DNA from: JBKHAJ01 sp964641125
GTDB lineage: Bacteria; Spirochaetota; Spirochaetia; SPDA01; CAZSGZ01
Direction: 5' to 3'
Assembly (NCBI GenBank): GCA_964641125.1
Contig: CAZXMO010000107.1
Coordinates: forward strand, 1-7,547
DNA: 7,547 nt
In this document: one piece after another, positions 5,511 to 7,547 of the stretch
Layout: each line of letters opens with the position of its first letter
Numbering within the stretch: the first letter of the stretch is position 1
Made by a program: the position numbers and the translations under genes
Notes under the pieces: generated by a model
What the model was told of the DNA's origin: nothing
The model's input: only the letters and a program-made list of their open reading frames with translations
The model's database searches: none

Positions 5511-6823
5511 GGGCATATAAAACAGGCGGAGAGCTTCGAGAGTTTGTCTTTTCCCTTCCCCTCATCGATACCCATGAGCACCTCTTTTCGAAAGAGGAGG
5601 TCCGGGACCGGAACACCGATGTCCTCAAGGAGTATCTCCTCCACTACTACAACCGGGACCTCATCTCGGCGGGGCTTCCCCCTGCCGATTATGACTGTAT
5701 TATGAAGATGGAGCTCTCCATAGGCGAGAAATGGAAGCTCGTCGAGCCGTACTGGGAGGTTTCCCGCCTTACCGGGTACGGGCGGTCCCTGGATATAGCC
5801 GTACAAGAGCTCTACGGAATCGAGAGGATATCCGGAGATACTATCGAAGAATTGAATGAGAAGTTCCAGAAGTCCCTCGGGCCCGGACACTTCGAATACG
5901 TCCTCCGAGAAAAATGCGGTATCGAAAAGAGCCTCCTCTGCGTGGAGACCCTCGAGGCGGCGCCGAACTACGATCCCCTGAACGAGCGGAGTATTGACTG
6001 CGACCGGGAGCTCTTTACCCCGGTGTATATCGTGAACACTCTGGTAATGCCCGAGAGCTGGGAGGATATCGAACGGGTGGAGAGGGAATCGGGAGTGAGG
6101 ATAACCTCCTTCGACCGGTGGCTTCAGGCCGCCGAGGCGAACATAGAGAGGGCGGTCACCGAGGGATCTCCAATACTGAAGAACTCCCTTGCCTACGTGC
6201 GGAGCCTCCGCTATGATCGCCCCACCCGCTCAGAGGCGGAGGAAGAGTTCAACACCGTCTTTGCCACCCGACATTTTCCCCCCTGGCACCACACCCCCGT
6301 CCTGCCGGGGAAGAAATTCCAGGACTACATGTTCCGCTATATCCTCGACATAGCCGAGCGGAAGGGGCTCATCTTCCAGATCCATGCCGGAATCCAGGAG
6401 GGGAACGGTAACATCCTCGCCAACAGTAATCCCGAGGATCTCGCCAATCTCTTTATCGAGTATCCCGGGGTCACCTTCGACGTTTTTCATATAGGATATC
6501 CGTATCAGAACATCCTGACCGCCCTCGCGAAGAACCTGCCGAATGTGTTCATCGATATGTGCTGGGCCCATATCATCAGTCCCAACGCCTCGGTACAGGC
6601 CCTCCTCGAGTACATCGACGCGGTGCCCATAAATAAGATATCCGCTTTCGGGGGGGACTATCTGTTCATCGACGGGGTCTACGGGCATCAGTACTTAGCC
6701 CGGGAGGATACGGCGAAGGCGCTGTCCATAAAGATGGAGGAAGGACTCTTCGGCCTCGACGAGGCGAAAAAGATCGCCCGGATGCTCCTCTACGAGAACC
6801 CGAAGCGATTGTTCAGGATGTAA
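5504..6823 (+). CDS. Metal-dependent hydrolase of the amidohydrolase superfamily
   Basis: This 439-aa cytosolic TIM-barrel enzyme has the opening metal motif H24-E-H26 (LIDTHEHLF). Further candidate ligands are H294 (IFQIHAG), H329 (FDVFHIGYPY) and D385 (AFGGDYLFIDG). K226 (PILKNSLAYVRSLRYDRP) is a plausible carboxylated lysine or substrate contact. The C-terminal ARMLLYENPKRLF is the usual closing helix of this group. It resembles the Amidohydro_2 (COG2159-like) branch and has some uronate-isomerase flavour in its large inserts (30-130, 150-215); the substrate cannot be predicted. Length and frame are intact. ATG 5504 is the only start: in-frame upstream codons reach a stop at 5450 with no alternative start, and the HEH motif begins just 24 residues in. 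It stands alone between two - strand toxin-antitoxin-like units and converges on vapC with 12 bases between the stops. Confidence 0.85.
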   Translation: MNRAYKTGGELREFVFSLPLIDTHEHLFSKEEVRDRNTDVLKEYLLHYYNRDLISAGLPPADYDCIMKMELSIGEKWKLVEPYWEVSRLTGYGRSLDIAVQELYGIERISGDTIEELNEKFQKSLGPGHFEYVLREKCGIEKSLLCVETLEAAPNYDPLNERSIDCDRELFTPVYIVNTLVMPESWEDIERVERESGVRITSFDRWLQAAEANIERAVTEGSPILKNSLAYVRSLRYDRPTRSEAEEEFNTVFATRHFPPWHHTPVLPGKKFQDYMFRYILDIAERKGLIFQIHAGIQEGNGNILANSNPEDLANLFIEYPGVTFDVFHIGYPYQNILTALAKNLPNVFIDMCWAHIISPNASVQALLEYIDAVPINKISAFGGDYLFIDGVYGHQYLAREDTAKALSIKMEEGLFGLDEAKKIARMLLYENPKRLFRM

Positions 6824-6835
6824 AGCTCTTCCCTC

Positions 6836-7240
6836 TCAATCCGCCGCACGGGGTATGGTCATCGTTTGGAGGGAGAAGTATCGGGTAATCTGCTCGAAAT
6901 GCCTGTCCCTGTGGATTAACGGCGCATCGGCCGAGAGTGCCGTTGCCGCGATGATCGCGTCCGTTGCCGGAATCGTAAACCCCGCCCTACGGAGTTTTCC
7001 GCAGATTGTCACAGCTTCTAAAAAAATATCCCCCGTCACTTCTAGGGTATGGAATCCGAAAAAATCGGATTCAATCGATTTTTGGTCCTTCTGTGAAGCA
7101 AAACCCGCTATTTCAACGAGAATTATTCCGTTTACCGCCGCGACATCCCGGCGAATAGCATCTTCCACGAGATCCGAAATATAGGTATTTCCCCCGGGGC
7201 TGTAGAATTCAATCCATGCGGAACTGTCGATGACGATCAT
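6836..7240 (-). CDS. vapC: VapC-type PIN-domain ribonuclease toxin
   Basis: This 134-aa protein is of normal VapC length. PIN-domain acidic residues are all present: D5 in MIVIDSSAWIEF, E43 in LVEIAGF, D94 in PATDAIIAATA, and D112 in LIHRDRHFEQI. These chelate Mg/Mn and cut RNA, in known VapCs often tRNA or the sarcin-ricin loop. The start ATG overlaps the antitoxin stop as ATGA (7240-7237), so translation is coupled and the toxin is made only with its antidote. The ORF is intact, so the toxin is probably functional. The 3' end converges on the amidohydrolase gene, with no clear terminator between them. Confidence 0.92.
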   Translation of the reverse strand: MIVIDSSAWIEFYSPGGNTYISDLVEDAIRRDVAAVNGIILVEIAGFASQKDQKSIESDFFGFHTLEVTGDIFLEAVTICGKLRRAGFTIPATDAIIAATALSADAPLIHRDRHFEQITRYFSLQTMTIPRAAD

Positions 7241-7440
7241 GGGGTATTCCGTAAATTTTCCAGATCTTCATGAGTGATATCCAGCTCGATCGATCCCCTG
7301 TTCTCGATGGCCCGCTTCCGATTAACCGACCGGATCGCTTCCCGTAACGCCCGTTCTATGGCCTCTCTCTTCGTGGTCGTATTGAAAGTCTCCATAACCT
7401 GTTCTACGAGTTTATCGTCCAAAGTAACGCTCATTCTCAT
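7237..7440 (-). CDS. vapB: VapB-type antitoxin
   Basis: This 67-aa protein begins MRMSVTLDDKLVEQVMETFN and continues TTKREAIERALREAIRSVNR. The short beta strand followed by two helices is the ribbon-helix-helix DNA-binding pattern of VapB antitoxins. The C-terminal tail (GSIELDITHEDLENLRNTP) would wrap and block the VapC active site. It is expected to bind its own promoter, alone or with VapC; the tandem repeat at 7461-7486 is the likely target. The ATG at 7440 has GGAGGG (7450-7445) four bases upstream. A second in-frame ATG at 7434 lies ten bases from the same site and could serve instead. Confidence 0.88.
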   Translation of the reverse strand: MRMSVTLDDKLVEQVMETFNTTTKREAIERALREAIRSVNRKRAIENRGSIELDITHEDLENLRNTP

Positions 7441-7444
7441 AACA

Positions 7445-7450
7445 CCCTCC
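7445..7450 (-). promoter_or_regulatory. Ribosome binding site of vapB
   Basis: GGAGGG on the - strand, a strong Shine-Dalgarno sequence. Spacing is four bases to ATG 7440 and ten to the in-frame ATG 7434, so either start is possible. Confidence 0.7.
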
Positions 7451-7460
7451 CGAGGTGCAA

Positions 7461-7486
7461 CCTATTACACCAACTTATTACACCAA
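7461..7486 (-). repeat. Tandem 13-bp direct repeat, probable vapBC operator
   Basis: Two adjacent copies, 7461-7473 and 7474-7486, read on the - strand as TTGGTGTAATARG and differ at one base. They sit between the candidate -10 box and the vapB ribosome site, over the expected transcription start, where a VapB dimer pair would block transcription. No other copy is visible in the window. Confidence 0.65.
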
Positions 7487-7487
7487 A

Positions 7488-7516
7488 AATATACATCAAA
7501 CAACCGAAAGACGCAA
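7488..7516 (-). promoter_or_regulatory. Candidate vapBC promoter
   Basis: On the - strand TTGCGT (7516-7511, 3/6) and TATATT (7493-7488, 5/6) are separated by 17 bases. The start would fall near 7481, inside the tandem repeat, which fits autorepression. An alternative -10, TAATAA, lies within the repeat itself but lacks a matching -35. Confidence 0.45.
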
Positions 7517-7547
7517 CCACATAGAGACTGCCCCCGATCGTGGGGAT

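Noticed and set aside
5438..5890. 150-aa - strand frame across the divergent promoter region and amidohydrolase start
   Set aside because: It overlaps the conserved HEH region antisense and would have to cross the promoter region; no ribosome site or family match.
6855..7184. 109-aa + strand frame opposite vapC
   Set aside because: VapC on the other strand has the complete set of PIN residues and an ATGA link to vapB, so this is its shadow.
7531..7545. Palindrome CCCCCGATCGTGGGG at the right edge
   Set aside because: A short GC-rich stem with a bulge and no T-run, cut close to the window end; too little context to call it a terminator or operator.

Overview
The window is a GC-rich, densely coded bacterial chromosome segment containing a 100-base assembly gap (4991-5090). 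A lipobox-bearing lipoprotein next to a TolC-like outer-membrane protein indicates a double-membraned (diderm) bacterium. A spirochaete or similar environmental lineage fits the gene mix, but nothing in the sequence proves the taxon. Coding DNA is GC-rich throughout, except for an AT-rich stretch just right of the gap (about 5128-5440) and, more mildly, the toxin-antitoxin pair at the right end.

Left part (3-4990, all + strand): five closely packed genes. A lipoprotein, cut by the left edge but with its lipobox visible, overlaps by 8 bp a TolC-type outer-membrane factor. Two bases later comes a compact soluble diadenylate cyclase (c-di-AMP synthase). After a 66-bp spacer with a good ribosome site and a possible promoter comes a YghZ/GpR-type aldo-keto reductase. 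Six bases after it starts a UV damage endonuclease (UvsE) whose C-terminus is lost in the gap. The first three look like one transcription unit linking an envelope export module to a cyclic-dinucleotide synthase. The last two suggest stress or damage repair.

Middle (5091-5510): on the - strand, a small two-gene unit resembling a toxin-antitoxin operon. It consists of an 89-aa protein and an overlapping second gene of which only 15 codons are visible before the gap. Its promoter region carries an imperfect inverted repeat (5435-5452 / 5491-5510) whose right arm contains the start codon of the next + strand gene.

Right part (5504-7547): a 439-aa amidohydrolase-superfamily enzyme on +, then a convergent VapBC toxin-antitoxin operon on - with an overlapping stop/start, a clear ribosome site, a candidate promoter and a tandem 13-bp repeat that may be its operator. 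The amidohydrolase gene is thus bracketed by two toxin-antitoxin-like units, suggesting an accessory region. The points most worth attention are the stand-alone diadenylate cyclase in an outer-membrane export operon, the unresolved pair at the gap, and the inverted repeat at the divergent promoters.
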